From Lotus japonicus (Eukaryota > Streptophyta > Magnoliopsida > Fabales > Fabaceae), in assembly GCF_012489685.1 (NCBI RefSeq), contig NC_080045.1, positions 48,939,096 through 49,003,095 of the forward strand: 64,000 nt of DNA, given 5' to 3'. Below the pieces are notes generated by a model. That model ran no database searches. It was not told where the DNA came from and saw only the letters and a list, made by a program, of their open reading frames with translations. Positions 46,048 to 55,295 of the stretch are shown here, piece by piece. A program made the position numbers and the translations under genes. Numbering within the stretch: the stretch's first letter is position 1; each line of letters begins with the position of its first letter.

Positions 46048-47842
46048 AGATAATCTTATCCTTAGGTACCCACTTTCTGGGTCCTCTCTTGTTAGTTACC
46101 CCAGAGGTTCTGATCACCTTGGGTTTCTCAACATGATAATGTAAAGGAATTTTTGCATGATATTTAGACATGGAGAAAGATCCCTTTTTGAGAGGGGGTT
46201 TAGCAACTTCAGCAGGTAAAGGATCAGGCAATATGGTACCAGAGGGAACAAAGCATTCATACAAAGATTTTTCTTTAGACGCAGAAGGCTCATTTCTAAT
46301 TGGTTTAGAATAGCCAATGCCATGCATTCCATTTCTGCTTACGCCATAGATCATTGACGCCATTAAGCTTCTATCTACGCTCTTAGCCAGGAATCTTTGA
46401 AAAGACTTTTCATACTTAGATTCATTTCTACAATCAGAGGCATCACAAGCAACTATTTCTTCCAACTTAGCAATCTGGTTCTTAAGCACAGAGTTAGAAT
46501 TGATCAAAGCATGATTATCATTTTTCAAATCAGAAATAATTTTCTCATGTTCAGAAAGAGTCTTTGAAGCAGCAGATAAGTCCTTTTTCAACCTCTTATG
46601 CTTAGACAATAAAGAATTATACTTATCCATAATATCAGACAAAGCATGTTTCAGTTCAGAGGTAGAGAAAGAAGCGAATACCTCATTTTCATCGTCTGAA
46701 TTAGGATCTCCTTCTGATTCTGAGTCAGAGTCAACAGCTTCCTTTGACTCTGCTCCTTTGTCTTTGACAATAGCCATGAGTCCTTGGACTTCACCGTCAG
46801 AGTCAACATCCTCTGACTCTGATTCATCAAATGTCACCATCAGACTCTTCTTCGTCTTGAGGTGCTTCTTTGGCTTCTTGTCCTTCTTCAACTTTGGAAA
46901 ATCACTTTTGTAGTGCCCTGATTCTTTGCACTCAAAGCATGTGACTTCCCTGATTGATGACTTCTTCAGGCCTGAGGACTCATACTTTCCTTTGGCCTTT
47001 CCAGAGCCTCTGTACTTGCTTTGCTTGTGCTTCCAGATGCGGTTGAGTCTCTTAGAGATCAGAGTCAGCTCATCTTCATCAGAATCTTCTGATGCTTCTT
47101 CAGATTCTTCTGCTTCAGCTTGGAGAGCCTTTGACTTCTCAGCCTTAGCCTTTTCAGATTTGGATTTCAAGGCTATAGACTTTTTCCTCAGATCTTGCAT
47201 CTCAGAACGCTTCAGCTCATGGCATTTCAGAATGCTAATGAGTTCTTCTAAACTCATACGCTCGACATCTCTTGTGAGCTCTATTGATGTCACTAAAGGC
47301 ATCCAGCTTTCAGGAAGACTCCTGATGACCCTTATGACATGATCTTTTGTAGTGTAGCTCTTGTTGAGAGGTCGTATTCCAGCTACAAGCAACTGAAATC
47401 TAGAGAACATTTCTTCAATGGACTCATTTGGCTCCATGATGAAGGATTCATACTTTTGGATCAAAGACAATGCCTTTGATTCTTTAACTTTCTTGTTTCC
47501 TTCATGAGACATCTTCAGAGATTCAAAAATGCCTTTTGCAAACTCACGATCTGTAATCTTCTGGTACTCTTCATAAGAAATAACACTTAGAAGAATTGCT
47601 CTTGCTTTGTGATGTTGTGAGTACAACTTCTTTTGATCTGCAGTCATCTCTGACCTTGGGATCTTCTTGCCTTCTTCATCAACTGGACGCTCATAGCCAT
47701 CCACAATAATATCCCAGAGATCTGCATCAAAACCCAGAAAGAAACTTTCGAGTCTATCCTTCCAGTATTCGAACCTTTGACCGTCGAACACAGGAGGCTT
47801 TGCGTTGTATCCATCTTTCTGTGTTTCACTGGTGGTAGCCAT
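45935..47842 (-). CDS. SIRE gag
   Basis: 635 codons from ATG 47842, 58 nt inside the primer site. The N-terminal capsid-like part begins with PPVFDGQRFEYWKDRLESFF and contains the ISYEEYQKITD and KSYTTKDHVIRVIRSLPESW segments of copia gag. Residues 302-315 are the zinc knuckle, but the last metal ligand is Phe in place of Cys (CFECKESGHYKSDF, codon 46898-46900). After it come an acidic region and a coiled coil (HALSDIMDKYNSLLSKHKRL). The frame ends beyond the start of the pol frame, so expression of pol needs a frameshift, or else one copy has suffered an indel. Confidence 0.92.
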   Translation of the reverse strand: MATTSETQKDGYNAKPPVFDGQRFEYWKDRLESFFLGFDADLWDIIVDGYERPVDEEGKKIPRSEMTADQKKLYSQHHKARAILLSVISYEEYQKITDREFAKGIFESLKMSHEGNKKVKESKALSLIQKYESFIMEPNESIEEMFSRFQLLVAGIRPLNKSYTTKDHVIRVIRSLPESWMPLVTSIELTRDVERMSLEELISILKCHELKRSEMQDLRKKSIALKSKSEKAKAEKSKALQAEAEESEEASEDSDEDELTLISKRLNRIWKHKQSKYRGSGKAKGKYESSGLKKSSIREVTCFECKESGHYKSDFPKLKKDKKPKKHLKTKKSLMVTFDESESEDVDSDGEVQGLMAIVKDKGAESKEAVDSDSESEGDPNSDDENEVFASFSTSELKHALSDIMDKYNSLLSKHKRLKKDLSAASKTLSEHEKIISDLKNDNHALINSNSVLKNQIAKLEEIVACDASDCRNESKYEKSFQRFLAKSVDRSLMASMIYGVSRNGMHGIGYSKPIRNEPSASKEKSLYECFVPSGTILPDPLPAEVAKPPLKKGSFSMSKYHAKIPLHYHVEKPKVIRTSGVTNKRGPRKWVPKDKIIYVADILDSSTETPIMVSGQWMLASHDGRKAYVPRAKT

Positions 47843-47914
47843 TGTTTTTCACACCGGCCCGGATCACTGAACACTGTTAGGTGTGGTAATCAGAACTTGC
47901 GCTCTGATACCAAT

Positions 47915-49106
47915 TGAAGGTATGAAAAACGGTAGAAATGGGGGGTTTGAATAACGTTTTCAAGATAAACTTCACCTTAAAGATTTTAACAAATCTTTTC
48001 GAGAACTAAGTGCTAAAGATAGGAGATAGAAAAGCACACAAGGATTTTATCCTGGTTCACTTGATAAATCACTCAAGCTACTCCAGTCCACCCGTTAAGG
48101 TGATTTCTTCCTTCTTAGAATGAAGGCAATCCACTAATCAGGTATGTGTTACAACTGCACTTGAAACCTACAAGTGACTAACAATACACTGACTTAGCTC
48201 ACACTAAGATTCACTCTCTTAGTCTTCTCTAGGATCCGATCAACCTTGATCTCCTAAAGGCAAACTATACAACTGTATATGAAGTTCTTGTTTACAAGGA
48301 AAGTGCTTCTAAAAAGCTTATAGTAAACACAATGAAATTTAAGATGAAAGAAAGCTTAGAAGGATTTGAATATTTCTTGCGCGTATGTGAATGCTTCTGG
48401 CCGCTTCTTTCAACCTTCAGCCTCTATTAATACTCCAAGGATTAGGGTTGAACGTTGCATGGGAATGCTACCGTTGGAGGGCAGTTCTGGAAATTCCAGC
48501 TTCTGCTGTTGGCTGAGGATGTTAGGTAGGTCGTCAGAATAGTACACTTTGCTTTTGTACTTTGGATAGTGACTTGACCTTAACCTCGTAGACTTCTGAT
48601 CAGAGGAGCGCTTCGTATTGGGACTTGTGAAGCTGATTGATCAGAGTCAGAAGGAAGCTTGGATCCTCTGACCGTTGTACCTTCTGATCTTCACTTCAGA
48701 GGATCAGTACATGGTCTTCAGAGCCAGTTGCTTCTGGACTTCAGAGTCTGGATCGTCAGAGTCTTCTACACCATCAGAGCTTCTGAGCCTTCAGAGTCTT
48801 TTGGTTGTCAGATCTTCTGGATCATCAGACCTTCAAGTGCGCTGAGTCCTTATCAGAGCTTGATTTACTTCAGATCTTCTGAAGCTTTTCCACTGTTCAG
48901 AGTGAACATGGAGAATGCGAAAGCGTTGCTTGGGTCACTCTTTATGCACAGTGCTTCTGATTTGTGTGAGATTGAATAGAGGTCAGAGCCTGTAAATAGC
49001 ACACTCAGAAAAACACGTTAGAGTACCACAATTGTTCATATCAAAAGGTTAACTTGTAATCATCAAAACATAGAGTTGTACTACTAGATCAAAACTTGAT
49101 CTTACA
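47915..49106 (-). repeat. 5' LTR of the SIRE element
   Basis: 1192 bp, followed by CATTT. It is the partner of 35719-36968 and lacks the T-rich insertion. Both copies contain the same 106-codon open frame on the + strand (48659-48979 here), which is probably chance. Confidence 0.93.
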
Positions 49107-50023
49107 CATTTTACCACCCTAGATGTACTCATAAACCCTTTTTCCCATTTTTTTTTTTATCATGCTCAGGCATTTCTTACAAGAATAATATGCCATGTAT
49201 CACTTTTTAGCTCACTTCCCGTTACAGGGAAGGAGATAGCTAGAAACTATTCAGCTTTCAATGTTTAGAATTTTTTATGTAATTAATTTTGGTGATAATT
49301 TTATATGAGTAGTTTTTTAATGCCGGATAAAAGAAAAGTTGATTCAAACATATTATCACTCTTAAAAGTGAAACATTATATAATTAACAACTATTTGAGA
49401 TCAGCTTTATTTGATTGGAAGCTGAATAATGAATAGTATTCTCAACTTCACTTGAAATTTTGAGGGTTTGGTATCCATTTGGTTATGTAAACCTACTTAG
49501 GTAGTACTATAATAAAGTCTATTTATCATTGATTTGAAACGCTTGCTTTATATTGAGGTAACTAGGCAAAAAAATCATTCCCCACCCAAAACCAATATGT
49601 CAATTTGTCATTTCTATTTGGTAGGATATATTAAAGCAAACCCGACCAACATGAGAAGGAAGGAGAGAAAACATACAAGTTAATTATGATAGGTACTGGT
49701 ATCAACACTACTAAAAAAACGCGAATTGCCGATGGATTTTAGCGACGGATAGCGATGGAATCAGCGACGGATCGACGTTTTGAAAATAAATATTCAATTT
49801 TTAAAATTTAGCGACGGATTGTTTCCCTCGCTGTTTTTCCGTCGCTAATTCCCTCGCTAATTTCATTTTATTATTTTATATTGCAAATTAGTGACAGTTT
49901 TGTACCGTCGCTGATTACCTCCCGTCGCTAATTCCCTCGGTAAAGTTTGTAAGAAGTTAGTGACAGAATAATAACATAATTTCTGTCGCTAAATATATTA
50001 TTTTTAAAAATAAATTGTTTTCT

Positions 50024-50080
50024 CCAGGTTTCGAACCTGGGTCTTGCTTGTCAAAGGGAATGACTTAGCCATTTGAACTA
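50024..50080 (-). pseudogene. tRNA-like sequence in the CACTA-like element
   Basis: On the minus strand it has an A-box-like TGGCTAAGTCATTCCC and a perfect TpsiC arm (CCAGGTTCGAAACCTGG) with an intact B box. The acceptor stem is missing, so it is tRNA-derived and not a functional tRNA gene. Confidence 0.55.
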
Positions 50081-50360
50081 CTTGATATTTTGTCTGTTAT
50101 ACTTTGAAATAAATATATTTGACTTGATAAAGACTAATAGGTTAAAAGACACTTTATCAATCCTCATTCTCGCTAGCACAGGTTAAAAGACACTTTACCA
50201 TTTCCAAACACTGAAACCTCTCGACTGAAAGACTGAAACCACCGTTCCTCACGCTCGCTAGCTCCACCGTTGTCGTTCCCTTTCACCATAACCACCGTTC
50301 CTCACGCTCGCTAGATCCTCCGCCGGAGTCAGTGCTCGAATCCACAATATGCGGTGGTGA

Positions 50361-50456
50361 ATGGGTTTCCCTTCGCGTGTCCGCCGCCTTCTTCTCCGCC
50401 GCTCGTCGCTCGTAAACCGTCATCCTCCATCGCCAGAGCTTAAGGAGCAACAAAAG
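50361..50456 (+). pseudogene. 5' exon-like fragment with a presequence
   Basis: ATG followed by 32 codons rich in Arg, Leu and Ser (RVRRLLLRRSSLVNRH) and ending exactly at AAG|GTATGA, a good donor site. This looks like the first exon of a gene for an organelle-targeted protein. No downstream exon was recognised. Upstream, ACCACCGTTCCTCACGCTCG occurs twice (about 50230 and 50288). I cannot name the source gene. Confidence 0.4.
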
Positions 50457-51342
50457 GTATGATCGATTTTTTAGGGTTCTTCACTTTAGTTTCTACTGAG
50501 TACTAGAGAGTGATAGGGTTTCTAAGGGTTTTTATTTGGGTGCTGATTTTATGTGAAAATTACTCTCTATTACCTGGAACAAGCACTCCTTGCGTAAGTC
50601 TTCACTTTCAAGATTATTTTTAGCTGCATAATCTATCCAGAAGTTATAAATCACATAGATCTTCAATCTTACAGCAACTTGGGTAATCTTTTATGGTTAA
50701 CAAATTATGTATGACTTGGTTTCAGAAAAATTATGTATAGAAGTTAACAAATGGTATTGCTATACAAGGTTAAAAAAGAAGCATGATATGATCATTAAAT
50801 CAAGATAGCTTGCTTAGTTGCATGAACAGAACCAACATAAAGAATAATGCTCTTCTTATCTTGCCATTATGATTCAAGAGCATGCCATTCTGAACCTTTC
50901 TAGAACCTTATGTGCTATGAAACAACGGCTCAGTTTCAAGGGACAAATCAAAATTGAATTACTTCAGTTAACTCTTTTTAATTCTAAGATACTTGTCAAA
51001 AACTAGAAACAGTTAAACAGAATGGGCAAAGTCACTGGACTGGTGGAAATCTAGAAGTATATATATTTTTGTTCTGCACGTTGCCAAGCTAGGTATTTCG
51101 AGTTATGTCAAACCAAACAAATTATTGAAGACATCTGCAAGTTACAAGAGAAGTCTTATTTGAGTGTGTCATTGCTATTTTTCACTTCAACCACATTTCT
51201 CATCAATCAGCATAACCTCCTATGCAATTCATCTCTTCCAGAATTTCATCACCGTCTGCGATTTCCAGATTCATAAGCCCTTGAATCGAACCTAAAGTGC
51301 CTCAAGATTTCCCTTTTTTCCCCTCTCATCTAGATTCTAACC

Positions 51343-51440
51343 ATTCATCGCTTCAATCGCATCTCTCATAGCCTGCTCCGATGCAAACGTCACAAATCCA
51401 AATCCCCTCGACCTTCCAGTCTCACGATCATTGATTTCAT
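51343..51440 (-). pseudogene. RRM fragment of a glycine-rich RNA-binding protein
   Basis: On the minus strand the frame reads [20 protein letters not shown] and on through [11 protein letters not shown], the RNP1 half of the RRM in GRP7/GRP8-like proteins. It is followed by a stop where the family has Gln. It begins near the position of the known intron in these genes and has no Gly-rich tail. It is a captured or decayed fragment. Confidence 0.8.
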
Positions 51441-51572
51441 CAGGTATGAACTCTCTAATTATGACAGCAGCAAGGAGCTTTTGGGCTTCTGAGAATTAGG
51501 GTTTACTCTCTAATTATACCTTCTACTATACAGTGAAGATATTTCAAATTATGCAACTGTTTAGTATATTCT

Positions 51573-53502
51573 AGTTAGCTCCAAGGAAGTTATCAAAGGC
51601 ATCCAACTTTCAGGAAGGCCTCTCAGAATTCTCATGACATGATCAGCTGTTGTGTAGCTCTTGTTGAGAGGTCTTATTCCAGCAATAATCAACTGGAATA
51701 TGGAAAACATATCCTCAATGGATTCGTCAGGTTCCATTTGGAAGGATTCATACTGCTTGATCAGAGACAACGCCCTTGTCTCTTTCACCTTTTTGTTTCC
51801 TTCATGTGTCATCTTTAAGGAATCAATGATACACTTAGCGGAATCTCGATCAGTAATTTTCTCATATTCTTCATATGAAATGGCACTTTGCAGTATAGCT
51901 CTTGATCTGTGATGATCACTGAACTCCTTCTTTTGATCTTCACTCATCTTCTCCCTTGGGATCTTTACACCATGTTCATCAATAGGAGGGGTGTAGCCAT
52001 CAACAACAAAATCCCAAAGATCAGGATCAAAGCCAAGAAAGAAGCTTTCGATTCTGTCTTTTCAGAAATCAAATCTCTGACCATCAAAGATAGGTGGTCT
52101 TGCACTGTATTGATATTTGCTTGTAGTAGTGGTGGAATCCATGAGTTTTTCACACTGGCCCGGATCTACTGAACACTGTTAAGTGTGGTAATCAGAACTT
52201 GCGCTCTGATACCAATTGAAGGTGTGAAAAACGACTAGAGGGGGGGGGGTTGAATAGAGTTTTGAATATAAAAACTTTCCCCTTAAGATTTTAGCAAATC
52301 TTTTCGGTTTATCTGAGATAGATGGTGCAGCGGATAAAGATAGAGAGAAGAGAGAAGCACACAAGTATTTTATCCTGGTTCACTTGATAAATCCCTCAAG
52401 CTAATCCAGTCCACCCGTTAAGGTGATTTCTTCCTTCTTAGAATGAAGGCAATCCACTAATCAGATAATTGTTACAACTGCACTTGAAACCTACAAGTGA
52501 CTAACAATACACTGACTTAGCTCACACTAAGATTCACTCTCTTAGTCTTCTCTAGGATCCGATCAACCTTGATCTCCTAAAGGAATCACCACTAAGATTC
52601 ACTCTCTTAGTCTTCTTAAGGATACTGACCTACCCGGTCCCTTAAGGAAAATCAAACAACTGTTTGAGGTTGGTGTTTACAAAGGTTTGCTTCTAAATAA
52701 GCTGAGTGTAAACTAAATAAGAACAGATGAAGAAAGTAGAGGCTTGAATCTTTTCTTGTATTGCAGCTCTTGGTTTCTCTCTCCACAATCTTTCTTCTTT
52801 TCTTCAGCCTTAAATAGTCCAAGGTGCAAAGGATATTTCTGTTGAGAGAATGTGACCGTTGGAGGGCATTTCTGGAACTTCCAGAACCTGCTGTGGCTGA
52901 ACTTTGGTAAGTAGGCTTGTCGGAATAGTACACTGCTCTTGTACTTCTTGATAGTGACATTTGCCTGTAACCATTAGCTTCTGATCTGACGACGCTTCAT
53001 GTTGAAACTTGTGAAGCTTGGTGATCAGAGTCAGAGGGAAGCTTGGATCCTCTGACCTTCGTAACTTCAGAGCTTCTGGACCTTCAGTGCCTCTGGACAT
53101 TCAGAGCCTCTGGTCCTTCAGAGCTTCTGGTCTTCAGATCTTCTGATCCTCAGAACTTCTGATCCTCAGAACTTCTGATCCTCAGATCTTCTGATCATCA
53201 GATCTTCTGATCTTCAGCTCTTCTGATCTTCAGAACTTCTGATCCTCAGAACTTCTGATCCTCAGATCTTCTGATCATCAGATCTTCTGATCTTCAGCTC
53301 TTCTGATCTTCAGAACTTCTGATCCTCAGATCTTCTGATCCTCAGATCTTCTGATGAATTTATCTTCTGGTGTCAGAATCAGAACCTGTTTGTCAAAACA
53401 CTTAAGACAAACGTTAGAGTACCATAGTTGTTCATTCACAAATAAATACTTGTTATCATCAAAACATAGAGTTGTACCACATGACCAAATCTTGATCTTA
53501 CA
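51573..53502 (-). mobile_element. Truncated SIRE-type element (5' LTR plus gag fragment)
   Basis: A related but distinct family member. The 5' LTR is 52217-53502 (1286 bp), the primer site TGGTATCAGAGCGC lies next to it at 52201-52214, and gag starts with ATG near 52142. Gag has TGA in place of the Trp codon after RFDF (near 52066), and the frame stays open from there until similarity stops at about 51573. Pol and the other LTR are gone. The LTR carries a long CTTCTGATC repeat array that the other copies lack. Confidence 0.88.
53094..53357. repeat. Minisatellite in the SIRE LTR
   Basis: About 15-bp units of the type TTCTGATCNTCAGNN, repeated nearly without interruption. A higher-order block of about 80 bp (from CTTCAGAACTTCTGATCCTC) is present at least twice. 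The array lengthens this LTR compared with its relatives. Confidence 0.85.
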
Positions 53503-53505
53503 CCC

Positions 53506-53914
53506 TGTAGAGTGATTTAAATCTTTGTAAGATTTTGGAGAAGTCCTGAACAATACTTATAGGAGGAGTCCTGTATAATACTTGGAGAAGTCCGTGATAA
53601 TACTTGGAGAAGTCCTGTCGAATACTTGTATTGGAGAAGTCCTTGAAACTTGCTAGTGAAAATCTTGGTGGTGGCCAAGTACTGGACGTAGCCCAATCGT
53701 TTAGGGTGAACCAATATAAATCTCTGTTTGCTGATCGTTCTGCCTTACTTGCTTATATTTCCGCTGCACTGAACAATTTACTAAAAGTCATACTTAAAAC
53801 GTTTTCTTGAAAGAACTAATAATCATTTCATAAAACAAAGTTTTTAAAATGTAAATTTCAAGTACACAATTCAAATCCCCTCTTTCTTGTGTTACTTATT
53901 TGCATCTCAACAAG
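53506..53914 (+). repeat. Copia LTR remnant with tandem repeats
   Basis: Imperfect repeats of about 25 bp (TTGGAGAAGTCCTG.AATAC, about 53533-53645) come first. Then follows the stretch GGCCAAGTACTGGACGTAG and GGTGAACCAATATAAATCTC, which is typical of the promoter part of plant copia LTRs. It ends near ATCTCAACA. No partner LTR or internal region is seen here. Confidence 0.5.
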
Positions 53915-54425
53915 ATACTTTTTGTTGAAACTACTTCAACAAAAAGTGTCTCGAGATTTGTTATTTTTCTGATTTCATACTTTCTAACGGGTATCTAAAT
54001 GAGCTCTAAATACTAAGTACGTGCATTCCTTTCCCTAACCATCTTTAAATTACTTCCCATTAATGTAAGAAAATAGAGATCACATATGCATGTATAATTG
54101 CAAGTTGTTGAGCAAAACTTGTCGCCATTGCTACTCTACAACATTGTCGCCTCCTCCACTCCACACCACAACTGGTTGGACTAAGCCGGTCAAATCACCT
54201 AGGAGTTGTTGATTGAGGAGAAAACAATGAAAATCCAGATGAGAGCTTTTTCCAGCGGGGTGAAGAGAAGTGGCAGGGGCCGAGCATCGTCACCAAGCCC
54301 AAGAGGGTCCCAGCGAAGATACTCTGATGCCTAAGTTAGTGGCCCATGAGGGTCCCACCTACGACCATATCAAATCTAATACCAACTAACATTTTACTAT
54401 TGGGCACCAAAATTAGAAATCATCC
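53915..54425. other. Spacer left of the MULE
   Basis: No gene. A perfect 12-bp inverted repeat (CTTTTTGTTGAA, spacer ACTAC) lies near 53925-53953. The rest shows nothing recognisable. Confidence 0.4.
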
Positions 54426-54434
54426 CAATCCTTG
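54426..54434. repeat. MULE target-site duplication, left (CAATCCTTG)
   Basis: A perfect 9-bp direct repeat with 62737-62745, immediately outside the terminal inverted repeats. Confidence 0.92.
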
Positions 54435-54476
54435 GGGAGTTGGGTTTGGGGCCCCCCCTATGGGGCTCCCCGCCCC
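54435..54476 (+). repeat. MULE left terminal inverted repeat
   Basis: It pairs with 62695-62736. The first 19 bases match exactly, as does CCCCTATGGGGCT further in. Confidence 0.88.
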
Positions 54477-54514
54477 ACTTAAAGTGGGGAAATTACTGGA
54501 ACGCCCCCCTTTAA

Positions 54515-55026
54515 TAGAATACGGAAGCAACATTTCCGTATTCAATACGGAAGTCTTATATCCGTATTATATTAGTATGTAAACCGGCAAGGGTTTATTC
54601 AAACCCATTTCAAACTTCATTCCGTATTTTGCCAAACTCTTCTCCCATCTTCAACCTTCGATCTCTGTCGCTCCCCTTGCTTGAACCGTGTACTTGAAAG
54701 GTTCCATCATCTCCATCAAAGCTCTTCACAACCCCATTCTCAGAATTGAAACCTAGAGGTAAGGATTTTTGGATTTTCCCCATTTAACTTGAAATTATGT
54801 TAATCATTGAACCCTAGGGTAGTCGATTGTTGCTTGTGTAGAGGTATTGTTGGCTGAAATGTCTTGAATGTGGTTTGGGTTTAGGGCCGATAGCTCATTG
54901 TCGTTAATGGCGTTTCTGGGTAAATACGGATCACAGGTTTCCGTATTGAATATGGAAAATGGTTTTCCGTATTCAGTATGGAACATGGTTTTCCGTATTG
55001 AATACGGAAAAACGTTTTCCGTATTC
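54515..55026. repeat. MULE left subterminal ACGGAA/TTCCGT repeats
   Basis: Two clusters (54515-54570 and 54920-55026) hold about eight arms of the palindromic unit AATACGGAA...TTCCGTATT with 5-10 bp spacers. The same unit fills the right end at 62095-62225 and 62570-62665. Confidence 0.85.
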
Positions 55027-55295
55027 ATCTCAGAACCAAACCCAACACTTATAATTGATTCTGGGTTCAGAATCAATTATAGAAGGTTTCCAAAGCATTT
55101 GTGAGTAGTTTCTAGATGCCATAATTGATTATTAGGAAAATAAAAGTAGATCCAAGCATGCATAATCCACAGAAGATCCGATTATCATCTATGTACTTAT
55201 AAAATTCTAGGAATTTTCCATTTGCTTGCATCATGTTTCTGTCTATGGCTGAAATGGTATATATAGTGAATGTTTGCTCTGAATATATAGTGAGA

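Larger units (their letters stand above)
35719..49106 (-). mobile_element. SIRE-type Ty1/copia element with env-like and antisense ORFs
   Basis: 13.4 kb (12.2 kb without a nested solo LTR). The 3' LTR is 35719-36968 and the 5' LTR 47915-49106, both TG...CA on the minus strand, with a perfect CATTT duplication (35714-35718 and 49107-49111). The primer site (TGGTATCAGAGCGC, 47899-47912) matches initiator-Met tRNA and lies 2 nt inside the LTR. The polypurine tract AAAAAGGGAGAGAT is at 36969-36982. Content from 5' to 3': gag, pol, env-like ORF, then an ORF on the opposite strand. Apart from one 53-58 bp insertion the LTRs differ at about ten positions, so insertion is recent. Several coding breaks show this copy is not autonomous. 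Confidence 0.95.
34304..49121. mobile_element. Candidate non-autonomous hAT-like element, split by SIRE
   Basis: The left end CAGGGGTGACC at 34304 is preceded by GATGTATT (34296-34303). After the SIRE element, the sequence resumes and ends ...TTTTACCACCCTA at 49121, followed by GATGTACT (49122-49129), a 7-of-8 match. The ends are weak inverted repeats (CAGGGGTG against TAGGGTGG), as in hAT elements, which make 8-bp duplications. Removing the SIRE insertion leaves about 1425 bp without a transposase. The inner parts contain GTGGGCTAAC-like and AGCCCA-like subterminal motifs in both orientations. Confidence 0.5.
49707..51572 (+). mobile_element. CACTA-like element, one end, carrying gene fragments
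   Basis: The terminus CACTACTAAAAAAACGCG at 49707 is typical of CACTA elements, and the next 300 bp are packed with subterminal TAGCGACGG / CCGTCGCTAA motifs in both orientations. No matching far end with TTTTAGTAGTG was found before the truncated SIRE copy at about 51573, so the right end is lost or outside. The interior contains a tRNA-like sequence, a 5' exon-like segment and an RRM fragment, as in non-autonomous CACTA elements that pick up host gene pieces. No transposase is visible. Confidence 0.65.

Noticed and set aside
51500..53502. Far end of the CACTA-like element
   Set aside because: TAGTAGTG near 52130 lies within gag of the truncated SIRE copy and lacks the T-run and subterminal repeats, so it is not a CACTA end.
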